Of a stretch of 14,983 nt of DNA, positions 1 to 7,855 are shown piece by piece. A program made the translations under genes and the position numbers. A model generated the notes under the pieces. That model was not told the DNA's origin. It ran no database searches and was given only the letters and a program-made list of their open reading frames with translations. Numbering within the stretch: position 1 is the stretch's first letter; every line of letters starts with the position of its first letter. Source of the DNA: Deltaproteobacteria bacterium RIFOXYA12_FULL_61_11 (lineage in GTDB: Bacteria; Bdellovibrionota_F; JAHFAK01; YA12-FULL-61-11); contig MGSU01000065.1 of assembly GCA_001799195.1 (NCBI GenBank), forward strand, positions 1-14,983, in the 5' to 3' direction.

Positions 1-43
1 TTCCTCGCGCTACACCCCGCGACGGGGTCCTGCGGCCGAGGAA
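1..43 (-). terminator. Nested inverted repeat just downstream of the GT2 stop; possible terminator
   Basis: An outer pair of arms (TTCCTCG at 1-7, CGAGGAA at 37-43) encloses an inner perfect 6-bp hairpin (ACCCCG at 14-19, CGGGGT at 23-28, loop CGA). It begins 3 bp after the glycosyltransferase stop codon on the minus strand, the place expected for an intrinsic terminator. The bases that would hold a U-tract lie beyond the window edge, so termination cannot be confirmed. It could equally be an intergenic repeat. Confidence 0.35.
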
Positions 44-46
44 GTG

Positions 47-757
47 CTACCATCGATCGGACCGATGGGCAATGGCCAGCCTGGCCAATTCCAGACCCTG
101 GTGCACGATGACCCGGAGCGAAGCGCCGCTCGACCGGCCATGTGTTCTCGAAAAATGGTCGACCGGGAGTTGCACTACCCTACGCCCCTGCCGTTGCGCT
201 CTCGCAAGCAGCTCGACATTGATAGCGCCGCTCGTGGACCGAAACTCACCTCCGCCGAGCACGTCCCTCGGGAACAGCTTGAAGGCACAGTTGAGATCCT
301 GGACCTTCTGCTCTCCCAGGAGGAGGTTGCCGAGGAGCGTGTAGCTCTTCCCCAGGAACGCGCGGAAGTGTCCCTCGGCACGACGGAGGCGATACCCGAT
401 CAGCACGCCACGACCGGCCTCGGGATGGTCCAAGAAGCCCTGCAAGGCTTCGATGCGGAACTGGCCATCGGCATCCAGGAAGAGGACGTGCTCGAGGCGA
501 ACCGCCCGGAAGCCGGAACGAAGCGCCGCGCCATAGCCTTGTCGCCGGGGATGCCGAAGGACGCGCAGCGAGGAGCATTCGTCCCGCAAGCGGGAGAGGA
601 GTTCTTCCGTTCCATCGTCACTGCCGTCATCAACGACCAGGATCTCATGGTGGGTGAACCGGGTACGGCAGAAACGGTCGACCGAACGCACCACGGTTTC
701 GAGGTTTTCCGCCTCGTTCCTCGCCGGCAGGACCACGCTGAGCTGCTCGATCGGCAT
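47..757 (-). CDS. Family 2 glycosyltransferase (polyprenol-phosphate sugar transferase-like)
   Basis: This 236-residue cytoplasmic GT-A fold enzyme is expected to move a sugar from a nucleotide donor to a lipid or glycan acceptor. The N-terminus VVLPARNEAENL (residues 8-19), VDDGSDDGT (42-50) and the metal/donor motif DADGQ (95-99) are typical of the dolichol/polyprenol-phosphate mannosyltransferase branch. The later QDLNCAFKLF stretch (153-162) and a basic HFSRTHGRS segment fit the same group. No membrane segment is visible, so the acceptor is probably a membrane lipid met at the surface. The frame is open back to 1012, but ATG 757 is chosen because GGAG lies at good spacing in front of it (GGAGCAGGTGATG) and the family alignment starts there; the upstream part is Arg/Pro-rich and unlike protein. 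It diverges from carbamate kinase. The exact donor and acceptor cannot be read from the sequence. Confidence 0.85.
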   Translation of the reverse strand: MPIEQLSVVLPARNEAENLETVVRSVDRFCRTRFTHHEILVVDDGSDDGTEELLSRLRDECSSLRVLRHPRRQGYGAALRSGFRAVRLEHVLFLDADGQFRIEALQGFLDHPEAGRGVLIGYRLRRAEGHFRAFLGKSYTLLGNLLLGEQKVQDLNCAFKLFPRDVLGGGEFRSTSGAINVELLARAQRQGRRVVQLPVDHFSRTHGRSSGASLRVIVHQGLELARLAIAHRSDRW

Positions 758-1035
758 CACCTGCTCCGGAGAAACCCGCACCGGGAGCCTCGCCTGGCTC
801 ACCAGCGGACCAACGCGAGGGCAACCTACACCAGTTGGAGGCCCGGTGCAAGCCTCAGGCCTACAGCGACGTGCGCAAGGCTCCTCGCGACACCGCCTTT
901 TCCTCGGTTTTCCTCTCGATGGTCGGTCGGGGTCGTTCTTTCCACTTGCAACCTCCACGGGTTTCAGCGACAAGGGGGCGTCGGCGAGGGAGTTCGCCGA
1001 CCCGACAATCACCTCCAGGACTGCGAGGTCCGCAC
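758..1035. other. Divergent intergenic region between the GT2 gene and arcC
   Basis: These 278 bp separate two divergent start codons and must hold both promoters. No convincing -35/-10 pair was found on either strand. The clear structure is a perfect 8-bp inverted repeat near the arcC end, listed separately. No small gene with a ribosome binding site was seen. Confidence 0.5.
980..1001. promoter_or_regulatory. Perfect 8-bp inverted repeat upstream of arcC
   Basis: GTCGGCGA (980-987) and TCGCCGAC (994-1001) are exact reverse complements separated by 6 bp (GGGAGT), ending 34 bp before the carbamate kinase ATG. It could be an operator for a dimeric regulator or a hairpin in the mRNA leader. 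No T-run follows, so it is not a terminator. Confidence 0.4.
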
Positions 1036-1983
1036 ATGACCAAAGAAACGATCATCGTCGCGCTCGGCGGCAACGCCATTACGAGGGAGGCGGAGGAGAG
1101 CAGCATCGCCGCCCAGTTCGCCAACACCCGTAAGAGCTTGAACGGTGCGCTCGACCTTATCGAGCAGGGGCATCGGGTAGTCATCACCCACGGCAACGGT
1201 CCCCAGGTCGGCAACTACATGATCCGCGTCGAGGCCTCGCGCACCCTTGCCCCACCCTTGCCGCTCGGCATCATGGTCGCCGACCTCCAGGGGGGTATGG
1301 GCTACATGATCGCCCAGACGATGATCAACTTCTTCCTGCAACGCTCCATCAAGCGCAACGTGGCCACGGTGCTGACCCAGGTCGTGGTCGACCGCAATGA
1401 CCCGACCATGCTCAACCCGACCAAGTTCGTCGGCCTGGCCTACAAGAAGGACGACGTCGAAGAGCTGCGCCGCGAACGCCACTGGGTGATGAAGGAAGAC
1501 ATCGGCCGCGGCTGGCGTCGCGTGGTTCCCTCGCCCACTCCCTTGGAAATCGTGGAGAAAGACGTCATTCGAGGACTGTGTGAGCGCGGCGACGTGATCA
1601 TAGCGGCGGGTGGTGGCGGTATCCCCGTCTACCGCAACGAGCAAGGACTGCTCGACGGCGTGGACGCGGTCATCGACAAAGACTTGGCCTCAGCCGTACT
1701 CGCGCGCGACATCGGCGCGGAACGGTTGATCATCCTGACCGCCGTCGACCAGGTCTGTCTCGGTTTCACGAAACCCAACCAACGATCCCTGCCGCGGCTC
1801 TCACTCGAACAGGCCCGACAATACCTCGCCGAGGGCGAGTTCCCGGCCGGGAGCATGGGCCCGAAGATCAAGGCCTGCATCAATTTCCTGGAATGGGGCG
1901 GTAAAGAAGCGCTGATCACCTCGGTCGAGCGTTTCACGGACGCTCTGGCAGGCAAGACCGGCACCCGCATCACCGTCGACTGA
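1036..1983 (+). CDS. arcC: Carbamate kinase
   Basis: This 315-residue cytosolic enzyme of the amino acid kinase family catalyses carbamoyl phosphate + ADP <-> ATP + carbamate, normally the ATP-yielding last step of arginine deiminase or other carbamoyl-phosphate-producing catabolism. The length matches the family. Visible signatures are ALGGNAI (9-15), THGNGPQVGNY (51-61), NPTKFVGLAY (127-136, the family's NPTKPIG loop with Phe-Val in place of Pro-Ile), VVPSPTPLEIVE (163-174), AAGGGGIPV (190-198), VIDKDLAS (212-219) and GSMGPKI (272-278). ATG 1036 is preceded by GAGG 7 nt upstream; an in-frame extension to 835 is not conserved-looking sequence. The gene is monocistronic here: it diverges from the GT2 gene and converges with the PilZ gene 26 bp after its stop. 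No arginine deiminase or ornithine carbamoyltransferase lies in the window, so the source of carbamoyl phosphate is unknown. Confidence 0.96.
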   Translation: MTKETIIVALGGNAITREAEESSIAAQFANTRKSLNGALDLIEQGHRVVITHGNGPQVGNYMIRVEASRTLAPPLPLGIMVADLQGGMGYMIAQTMINFFLQRSIKRNVATVLTQVVVDRNDPTMLNPTKFVGLAYKKDDVEELRRERHWVMKEDIGRGWRRVVPSPTPLEIVEKDVIRGLCERGDVIIAAGGGGIPVYRNEQGLLDGVDAVIDKDLASAVLARDIGAERLIILTAVDQVCLGFTKPNQRSLPRLSLEQARQYLAEGEFPAGSMGPKIKACINFLEWGGKEALITSVERFTDALAGKTGTRITVD

Positions 1984-2009
1984 CCCCCCCCTCCGAGCCC
2001 GTTCCCCAC

Positions 2010-2357
2010 TCACCCCTTGGAGGTCTTCCCACCCAGAAGGGCTTCCATCACCTTGACATAGCGTTCGTAATCCTGACTTGCGCGATCGAGCTGCACCCCC
2101 ATGCCCGGTTGCATCACGCTCACCAGGGCCGGCGGGCAGCGCTTGGCCCAGCGCACCATCCCCGACAACCGCAGAACAATGGCCGTGGTCACGTGCAACT
2201 CGATGTGCAGCAGAGTGCCCGGTTTGTACTGGGTGTTGGCCTGGATCTTGAGACCATCCATCGAGAGGTCGTTGGTGACCCCGGTGCGGGAGAGATCCGA
2301 GGTCCCAAATTTCAGGGTAAGACGTTTCTTGGTCCTGATCGAGGCTCGCTGACGCAT
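2010..2357 (-). CDS. PilZ domain protein (putative c-di-GMP receptor)
   Basis: This 115-residue single-domain PilZ protein keeps both elements of the c-di-GMP site: RTKKR (residues 8-12, RxxxR) and DLSMDG (30-35, the [DN]xSxxG motif). The following beta-rich stretch (GTLLHIELHV, LRLSGMVRW, GMGVQLD) fits a PilZ barrel, and a C-terminal helix (YERYVKVMEALLGG) ends the protein. Binding of cyclic di-GMP would be expected to change its interaction with a partner; the partner is unknown. ATG 2357 has GGGAG 7 nt upstream. It starts 39 bp after the stop of the secreted propeller-like protein on the same strand, so the two are probably co-transcribed. No signal peptide is present, so it acts in the cytoplasm. 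Confidence 0.9.
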   Translation of the reverse strand: MRQRASIRTKKRLTLKFGTSDLSRTGVTNDLSMDGLKIQANTQYKPGTLLHIELHVTTAIVLRLSGMVRWAKRCPPALVSVMQPGMGVQLDRASQDYERYVKVMEALLGGKTSKG

Positions 2358-2396
2358 GGCCTCACTCCCGCGTTGCCATCGAGAGAGTCGTTCCGG

Positions 2397-4334
2397 TCAC
2401 GGTCTCCGCGGGGTGCGGAGCCGACCGAGCAGCACGAGGGCGAGCAGAGCGAACAGCGCGCTTCCCCAAGAGACCATGGCCGCGGGTCCGAACGGGTTCC
2501 CGCCATTCCGGCTCGCTGCTCCGCAGATGCCTCCACCGCCCTCGCGGTTGCATTCGACCTCGGGAGGGCTCGTGTACTCACCCACCACCTCCACACCCAT
2601 GCGGTCGCAGTTGGAGAGGGTCTTGTCCACGTTCACGCAGAAATCGAATTCGTACCGCCCCTGGTAGTGCTTGGTAGGATCGGGGGTGAAATTGGCCACC
2701 TCGGTGCTGCTGTTGGCGATGGTCGGTTTGTTCTTGAGGTCTTTGTCGCGCGGCACCTGCACCGCTTTCCAAAGCTTCTTCAGTTCTGCCTTCTTGTAGC
2801 AGACCATGGCATCGAGGTTGGCCGGATCGTACGAGCCGGTAAGCACGATTTTCTGGTTGAGGCTGCCCGAGGTATCGCAACCGTTCTCACCCGCAACCGG
2901 TTGCGGCAGGTAACATTCGCTGCCGAACATGGCGGTATAGGTGGTGATGTAATCGTCTCCCTTGTCGTCTTGGAAATCGGATCTGCCCCACCAGAGCACG
3001 GTGCGCGTCCCGAGTACGTCGATCCCGTCCGCCCAGTGTTTGAAGACCCTGGCTTCGCGTTCTCCGGGGACGAGCAATTTGACCCAGTACTTGCCGATGC
3101 TGTGGCCTGTCCAGGCGATGGTTCCGTCATCGGCGATGGTCACCCGGTCGGCCTTCTCGTCGATGTGATTCACTTCTTCACCCGGGTTGGCGACCATGAC
3201 CTTGTCGCCCTGGGCCCAGACCACCGTGCCCTCGGCGTTGATCGCCGCGCTGTGCGGATCGGCGTCGAGGTGACGAACCTCGACCCTTGCGAGGATCTCG
3301 GCGATCTGCTCGTCCTCCCCCAGACCGGCAAACCCGGCGACCTCGGCCTCGGCGAGGGCCTCGGCGGTTTCATAGAAATCGTCGTACAGGATCTTGATCT
3401 TCCCGTCCCCCCACCAGAGCATGGTGCCGTTCGGGGTCACGTGGAGGTCGTCGAAGGACCCGTCGAAGGTCAGGATGCGCCGAGAATCGAGCTCCCGGTA
3501 CTCGGGGGGATCGTCGGAGGGATCGGTCTCGACCGTCTTCTCTTCCAGGAGCCCCGCCTTGAGGACGTTGATTTCACCCCCGCGGAAGCCGTGGTCGTAC
3601 CAGATCACGGTGTCGTCGGCGAGAAAGCGTACGTCCTCGACCGTGGTATCGATGCGGTAGGGCTTGGTGTCCTTGGCCTTGAGTAGGAAAAGCTTCTTTC
3701 CGAACACATTGTTCTGCCACCATATTGTGGTGCCGGCATCGGTCACCCGCACGGCAGAGGCATTCGCATCGAACTTGCAAAGCGTGAGATCGGCGCGGCC
3801 GAAGTCCTCGTCCTTGATGTCGCGGGTCTTGTTGTCCTTGAGATCTTTGACTTTTGCCGTCTTGGCGAGATCCGCGGGGATGATCTTGACCGAGTTGTCA
3901 AAGGTCCCGGAGAGGGTGCAGGCGATGGTGCCGTCACCACCGATCGAACAGTCGGTGGCGAGAATATCTGCCTTTTTGGTAATGGAGACGGAGGTGAGGG
4001 CCGTGGTCCCGGTGGTGGGGGAGGACCACTTGATGACCTTGTCGTTCTTGGAGTTGTCCACCAGCACCGCGGTGCCGTTGCTGCCGAACGAGATGGCATC
4101 ATAGGTGGCGCTGGTGGATATCTGCTTCACCTTGTCGGGTAGCTGGACGAAGATCTTCTTGCTGTCGTTCAAGGTGCGTTCAATGAACCAGTAGTTGCCG
4201 TCCGTCGTGCGAAAGGCCTTCTCGATCATGAACTCGTGCTTGCTCGGGTCGAAATCGAGCACCAACGGAGAATAGGCAGGGAGTGAGGTGGCCGTCACCA
4301 GGAACAGAACCGGCAGGAAGTGCAAGCGGCGCAT
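2397..4334 (-). CDS. Secreted beta-propeller-like protein with C-terminal Gly/Cys-TM-Arg sorting-type tail
   Basis: This 645-residue protein matches no family I can name. A signal peptide is clear (MRRLHFLPVLFLVTATSLPA, cleavage near residue 20). From about residue 45 to 450 a degenerate motif, hydrophobic strand then (D/N)GT-hydrophobic-W, recurs about nine times, near residues 46, 87, 135, 201, 242, 303, 369, 404 and 445. Spacings are 35-66 residues, as in a beta-propeller. A Cys-containing domain follows (residues 470-600, Cys at 474, 486, 512, 566, 576, 595). The C-terminus is a Gly/Cys stretch (GGGGICG, 600-606), a hydrophobic segment (about 618-637) and a basic end (RLRTPRRP). That arrangement resembles C-terminal sorting tails of the PEP-/MYXO-/Synerg-CTERM kind, and I cannot assign a named class. 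ATG 4334 has AAGGGGGG close upstream. A role at the cell surface is inferred; substrate and function are unknown. Confidence 0.8.
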   Translation of the reverse strand: MRRLHFLPVLFLVTATSLPAYSPLVLDFDPSKHEFMIEKAFRTTDGNYWFIERTLNDSKKIFVQLPDKVKQISTSATYDAISFGSNGTAVLVDNSKNDKVIKWSSPTTGTTALTSVSITKKADILATDCSIGGDGTIACTLSGTFDNSVKIIPADLAKTAKVKDLKDNKTRDIKDEDFGRADLTLCKFDANASAVRVTDAGTTIWWQNNVFGKKLFLLKAKDTKPYRIDTTVEDVRFLADDTVIWYDHGFRGGEINVLKAGLLEEKTVETDPSDDPPEYRELDSRRILTFDGSFDDLHVTPNGTMLWWGDGKIKILYDDFYETAEALAEAEVAGFAGLGEDEQIAEILARVEVRHLDADPHSAAINAEGTVVWAQGDKVMVANPGEEVNHIDEKADRVTIADDGTIAWTGHSIGKYWVKLLVPGEREARVFKHWADGIDVLGTRTVLWWGRSDFQDDKGDDYITTYTAMFGSECYLPQPVAGENGCDTSGSLNQKIVLTGSYDPANLDAMVCYKKAELKKLWKAVQVPRDKDLKNKPTIANSSTEVANFTPDPTKHYQGRYEFDFCVNVDKTLSNCDRMGVEVVGEYTSPPEVECNREGGGGICGAASRNGGNPFGPAAMVSWGSALFALLALVLLGRLRTPRRP

Positions 4335-4430
4335 GATCCCCCCTTACGCTTTGCGTTACACGCAGACGGTGTTCCATACACCATCGCGCGTCAAAACGCC
4401 AGCATTTTCTTAGGAAACCTAGGACAATCC
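4335..4430 (-). promoter_or_regulatory. Leader between the GT4 gene and the propeller gene
   Basis: These 96 bp are richer in A/T than their surroundings. They hold a strong Shine-Dalgarno (AAGGGGGG), a small inverted repeat GGTGT-N5-ACACC at 4368-4382 and a CCTAGG palindrome near 4420. The gap is long enough for a separate promoter, but no good -35/-10 pair was found. No terminator with a T-run follows the GT4 stop. Confidence 0.3.
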
Positions 4431-5540
4431 TCAGAGTTCGGCCAGAGCGTCGAGCAGAGCGGTCAGGGCCACGTCCCTAGCCCCCCAACTCAAGACCTCC
4501 TCGCTGCGTCGCTTGGCCCCCTCGAGAGTCCACGAGCCGTACGCCTCGACCACGGCGGCCTTCAGCGCTGCACGGTCGGAGGGATCCACTCGGCGGGCCG
4601 AGGTGCCGAGGTATTCCCAGGCATGGGAGTGCTTGGTCAGCACGACCTCGCACCCCAGGGCCATGGCCTCGAGACTGACCTGCCCGATGGCTTCGACCCA
4701 ACTGGGCTGGACGTGGACCCGCGCGGCGAGAAAGGTCTCCGTATAGCGTTCCGCGGCGACCTCGGACAGGTGCGAGGCTCCCGGGAGAGTTTCGAGGGCT
4801 TTGCGGAAGGCTCGAACGTACCACCAGTGGAAGGGGTTGGGCCGCCCCAGGAACCTGGCCTCAAGACCAGTCCCGGCCAAGGCGTGAACCAGGGCGAGCT
4901 GATTCTTGAGGTCCTCGATCCGGCCGACCTGGAGCACGGCAGTCCCGCGACGACGGAGCTCGCGCCCGCGCCCTATCAGGCCCAAACGCTCGGGATTGAC
5001 GAAATTGGGCACCACCCGCAGCTTCCCGGGATCCAAGCCGGGGAAATCGGCCCGCAAACTCTCTCCCTCGGCGCGGCTCGAGCACAGCACGAACCGACAG
5101 GCCTCGAGCAATCGGACCTGACCACTGCGGTGACCCAGGATGACCTCCCGCAGAGCGCTACCTCGATGACGGTTGCCCCTGCACGCGCTGCTCAGCGAAC
5201 GCAGCCGTTCCATGCTTTCGATCTCCATCGACGACAGGAAGCGATAGGGCGGGAACCTCCCGCACCGGTGGTACAACTCCAGCGAGTGGTAGATCGGGAA
5301 CAACAGGACAGGTATCCCGAGCCTCTCGGCCGCCGAGAGGAGCAGGAGATGTTCGTGGACCACGTTGAGGTTGAACAGGAGGAGGACCCCTGCCGTGCGG
5401 AGCACTCTCGGATCCGGTCGTTCGAGGAGCTCGGCGGCAAACCCCTTGCTCGCGAGGAAGTCGCGGCATTCTCCGAGTTGCCACCCGTCCCCTCCCGGTT
5501 TCTTGCGCAGGTCGGAGCGGGCGAAGAGCAGGACCTTCAT
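4431..5540 (-). CDS. GT4-type (GT-B fold) glycosyltransferase
   Basis: This 369-residue cytoplasmic glycosyltransferase should transfer a sugar from a nucleotide-sugar to an envelope glycan or glycolipid. The N-terminal acceptor domain covers about residues 1-175. The C-terminal donor domain begins near VVPNFVNPERLGL (176-188), followed by VLQVGRIEDLKNQ (202-214) with the conserved Arg and Lys. VHVQPSWVEAIGQVSLEAMALGCEVV (275-300) contains the E-x7-E signature (Glu283 and Glu291) that defines family 4 type enzymes. Its ATG overlaps the stop of the VanZ-sulfatase fusion as ATGA, a sign of translational coupling, so the two products probably serve one pathway. The N-terminal Gly-Gly loop is KPGGDGWQ (14-21). 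No membrane segment is seen. Sugar and acceptor cannot be told. Confidence 0.88.
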   Translation of the reverse strand: MKVLLFARSDLRKKPGGDGWQLGECRDFLASKGFAAELLERPDPRVLRTAGVLLLFNLNVVHEHLLLLSAAERLGIPVLLFPIYHSLELYHRCGRFPPYRFLSSMEIESMERLRSLSSACRGNRHRGSALREVILGHRSGQVRLLEACRFVLCSSRAEGESLRADFPGLDPGKLRVVPNFVNPERLGLIGRGRELRRRGTAVLQVGRIEDLKNQLALVHALAGTGLEARFLGRPNPFHWWYVRAFRKALETLPGASHLSEVAAERYTETFLAARVHVQPSWVEAIGQVSLEAMALGCEVVLTKHSHAWEYLGTSARRVDPSDRAALKAAVVEAYGSWTLEGAKRRSEEVLSWGARDVALTALLDALAEL

Positions 5541-7777
5541 GGCAAGACCTCGGCAGGCGCGGGTTCAGGGGGGACGTGGACCTGGTACCAAGGCGAGGCG
5601 GCGCCGGTGCTCTCGACCACCAGGCGGAACCTCCAGGGATTGAACTGGAGCAATTCCCGGCGCAGCCCTTCGGAAAACGGCCCGAAGCGCTGACCCCCGC
5701 AATCGACTGCGAAGCCGCCGACCAGGTGCCGGTACCCGCTGCCGACCTCGTACTCCAGGCGGCAGGGTAGGCCGGGGGGAAGATTCCAGCGCAGCTCGAG
5801 CGTACCTTCGAAGAACGCGGCCTCGAGCGACGCGAGGTCGTTCTGCAACGCGGGAAACAGCCCCTCGCCTCCGGCCCCGGCCTTCGAGGCGCTCGTCGCG
5901 GCAAGCTCCGCGCTCAGCCGGCGATCGGCCTCGCGTTCTCCCTCGAGGAGCTTGAGCAGGTCGCCCGGCACGCCCAGGGTCGGCACCAGCTCGTCGCGCT
6001 CGGCCGGATCTGCGGCGAGATCGTAGTACTCGTAGGTGCGTACGCTCCCGCGTCGCAGCTCGAGCAACTTCCTGCGCCCGTGCAGGAGCATGGTCACCTG
6101 GTCGCCGTCACCCCGCCGTTGTTGATACCCTGCCCAGCTCGAGACGGCCAAGACCGGTGGAGACGGGCCCGCGTTCCGGCCTTCGAGCGCTCCGACCAGT
6201 GAACGCCCCTGGACCCTCGGGGTCCTGGCTCGAAGCCCCAAGAGTTCGAGTACGGTCGGGACGAGGTCGGCCTGGACAACCGTCTCGTCGATGCGCCGGG
6301 CCTCCCCAAACCACGGCACCCCGAGCAGCAAGGGGATGCGCACGACTTCTTCGTTGAGCTTCGCGGCCAGAGCAGTGGAAGCGTGCCCGAGATGGCCATG
6401 CTCGAACAGCTCTTCCCCGTGGTCCGCGGTCACCACCACCACGGTCCGTTCCTCCAGACCTTTGCGGCGCAGACAGGCCAGCACCTCGGCGAAAAAATCG
6501 TCCGCGGCCAGAACCTCGCCATCGTAGAGGTCCGAGATGCGGGTCTGTTCCTCAGGGGAGAAGGCGAAAACTCCGACCGGCAGGAGGACCTCCCGCTGCA
6601 CGGCCTCCACCCGCAGAGGCCTTCGGCTGCCGAAGCGGTCGTACTTCTCTCCTGGATCATAGGGCAGATGGACGTGTCGGTAGTGGTACCAGAGGAAGAA
6701 GGGTTCGGCCACCTCGTGCTCGAGCCATTCCACGACCAGGTTGGAGGTGCGGTCAGCCTCGAGCCTCCCGGCATAGTCGCCCCCCTCGGGATACCCCAAC
6801 CGACGGTAACCGGGGACAGAGGTCAGGTAGTTCAAATCGGGGAGCGCGTACCCGGCTTCGCTCAACACCTTCGGGAGGGCGCGCACCCCATCGGGCAGGT
6901 CGGTCTCGCGATCGGTCACCCCGTGGGCTCCGGGCCGCAGTCCGGTGAGCAGGCTAACCAAACCGGGCGCAGTCCAGGCCGAGTGTGCATAGGCCCGGGT
7001 GAACACCGCAGTCCGTGCCGCGAAGGAATCGAGGGCCGGGGACGTCGGGCGGGAATAGCCATAGCTCCCGAGGCGTGTCGGACGCAGGGCATCGACAGTG
7101 AGCAAGAGGAGGTTGGGCCGTTGCGGCGGCACCACGGTTGACGGCTCTTGGACCGGCATACGAGCCACAGCGAGCAGCCCTACCATGGCCGCAGCAGCCG
7201 CTAAGGTGGTAAGAGCGACCGAACGCCGCCAGCCCTTATCGCAGGAAAGCCCGCGCACGAGGGCAGCACCGAGCAATGCCGCAAGCAGGTTCAACAACAG
7301 ATCGGCAGGGTCGAACACCCGGTCGGGCACGAAGCACTGGAGACCTTCGTCGAAGAGGCCGAGCACTACGGCGAGTCCGAGCACGCCTCCGTCGCGCCAC
7401 GGCCGGTCAACTCCTGGCAACCCGCGATGCAGGGCCAGAACAAGGAGCCCGTATTCGAGGAAGTGGAAACGCTCTTCGGGCAGGTCATAGAGGAAGTACC
7501 CGAAGAGGTACAGCAGCCCGGTCGAGCTCAGTAGGGCCGGCGAGGGACGGAGCGTCGAGACGGCAGCTTCCCCCGGTGTGGCAAGGCGATGGAAGCGGGC
7601 GCTCAACCCGAGCAAGGCCACTAGCGCTGCCCCCCCGAGAAAAGCCCCGCCGATCAGAAGACCGAGCACTCCTTCCCGTCTCAGGCCATCGACCAGAGGG
7701 CGACCCAGCGGCACCATGGCCAGGATAAAGACCGCGAGCACAATGGCGGTCAGCAGCCAGAGCGTCCTACCGCTCAC
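5537..7777 (-). CDS. Membrane protein: N-terminal VanZ-like domain fused to a sulfatase/alkaline phosphatase-superfamily domain
   Basis: About 746 residues. The first 205 hold six or seven hydrophobic segments, including a VanZ-like module: HFLEY near 105-109, GLFDEGLQCFVPDR near 140-153, DPADLLLN near 156-163. A sulfatase-fold domain follows (about 221-535) and should face the periplasm. It has the first metal Asp in LLLTVDALRP (Asp229), a YHYRHVHLPYDP loop (His368, His370) and ADHGEELFEHGHLGH (Asp452, His453). At the nucleophile site the sequence is TAPGLVSLLTG (269-279): where sulfatases carry the Cys that becomes formylglycine (CxPSR) this protein has Thr, as in phosphoethanolamine transferases and LtaS-type enzymes. 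Phospho-transfer or hydrolysis is therefore likelier than sulfate ester cleavage (inference). The last 110 residues form an unassigned domain. The GTG at 7777 has AGGTGAGG just upstream; a TTG at 7792 is an alternative without one. It is coupled to GT4 by an ATGA overlap. Confidence 0.85.
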   Translation of the reverse strand: MSGRTLWLLTAIVLAVFILAMVPLGRPLVDGLRREGVLGLLIGGAFLGGAALVALLGLSARFHRLATPGEAAVSTLRPSPALLSSTGLLYLFGYFLYDLPEERFHFLEYGLLVLALHRGLPGVDRPWRDGGVLGLAVVLGLFDEGLQCFVPDRVFDPADLLLNLLAALLGAALVRGLSCDKGWRRSVALTTLAAAAAMVGLLAVARMPVQEPSTVVPPQRPNLLLLTVDALRPTRLGSYGYSRPTSPALDSFAARTAVFTRAYAHSAWTAPGLVSLLTGLRPGAHGVTDRETDLPDGVRALPKVLSEAGYALPDLNYLTSVPGYRRLGYPEGGDYAGRLEADRTSNLVVEWLEHEVAEPFFLWYHYRHVHLPYDPGEKYDRFGSRRPLRVEAVQREVLLPVGVFAFSPEEQTRISDLYDGEVLAADDFFAEVLACLRRKGLEERTVVVVTADHGEELFEHGHLGHASTALAAKLNEEVVRIPLLLGVPWFGEARRIDETVVQADLVPTVLELLGLRARTPRVQGRSLVGALEGRNAGPSPPVLAVSSWAGYQQRRGDGDQVTMLLHGRRKLLELRRGSVRTYEYYDLAADPAERDELVPTLGVPGDLLKLLEGEREADRRLSAELAATSASKAGAGGEGLFPALQNDLASLEAAFFEGTLELRWNLPPGLPCRLEYEVGSGYRHLVGGFAVDCGGQRFGPFSEGLRRELLQFNPWRFRLVVESTGAASPWYQVHVPPEPAPAEVLP

Positions 7778-7855
7778 ACCCTCACCTGGCAACGATCGAC
7801 TCGGTTGCTCGGAGGGGGAGGTCCCAGGGGCTTTGTCGGACAGAGGAACTCGGGT

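Noticed and set aside
44-1039. A 331-codon plus-strand frame opposite the GT2 gene
   Set aside because: The GT2 frame has all family motifs; the plus frame has none and overlaps the arcC start.
2109-3686. A 525-codon plus-strand frame opposite the propeller-like gene
   Set aside because: Its product is Gly/Val/Asp-rich without motifs, and the minus-strand gene has a signal peptide, repeats and a Shine-Dalgarno.
4320-5693. A 457-codon plus-strand frame opposite the GT4 gene
   Set aside because: It spans two genes on the other strand and shows no domain, while the GT4 frame has clear signatures.
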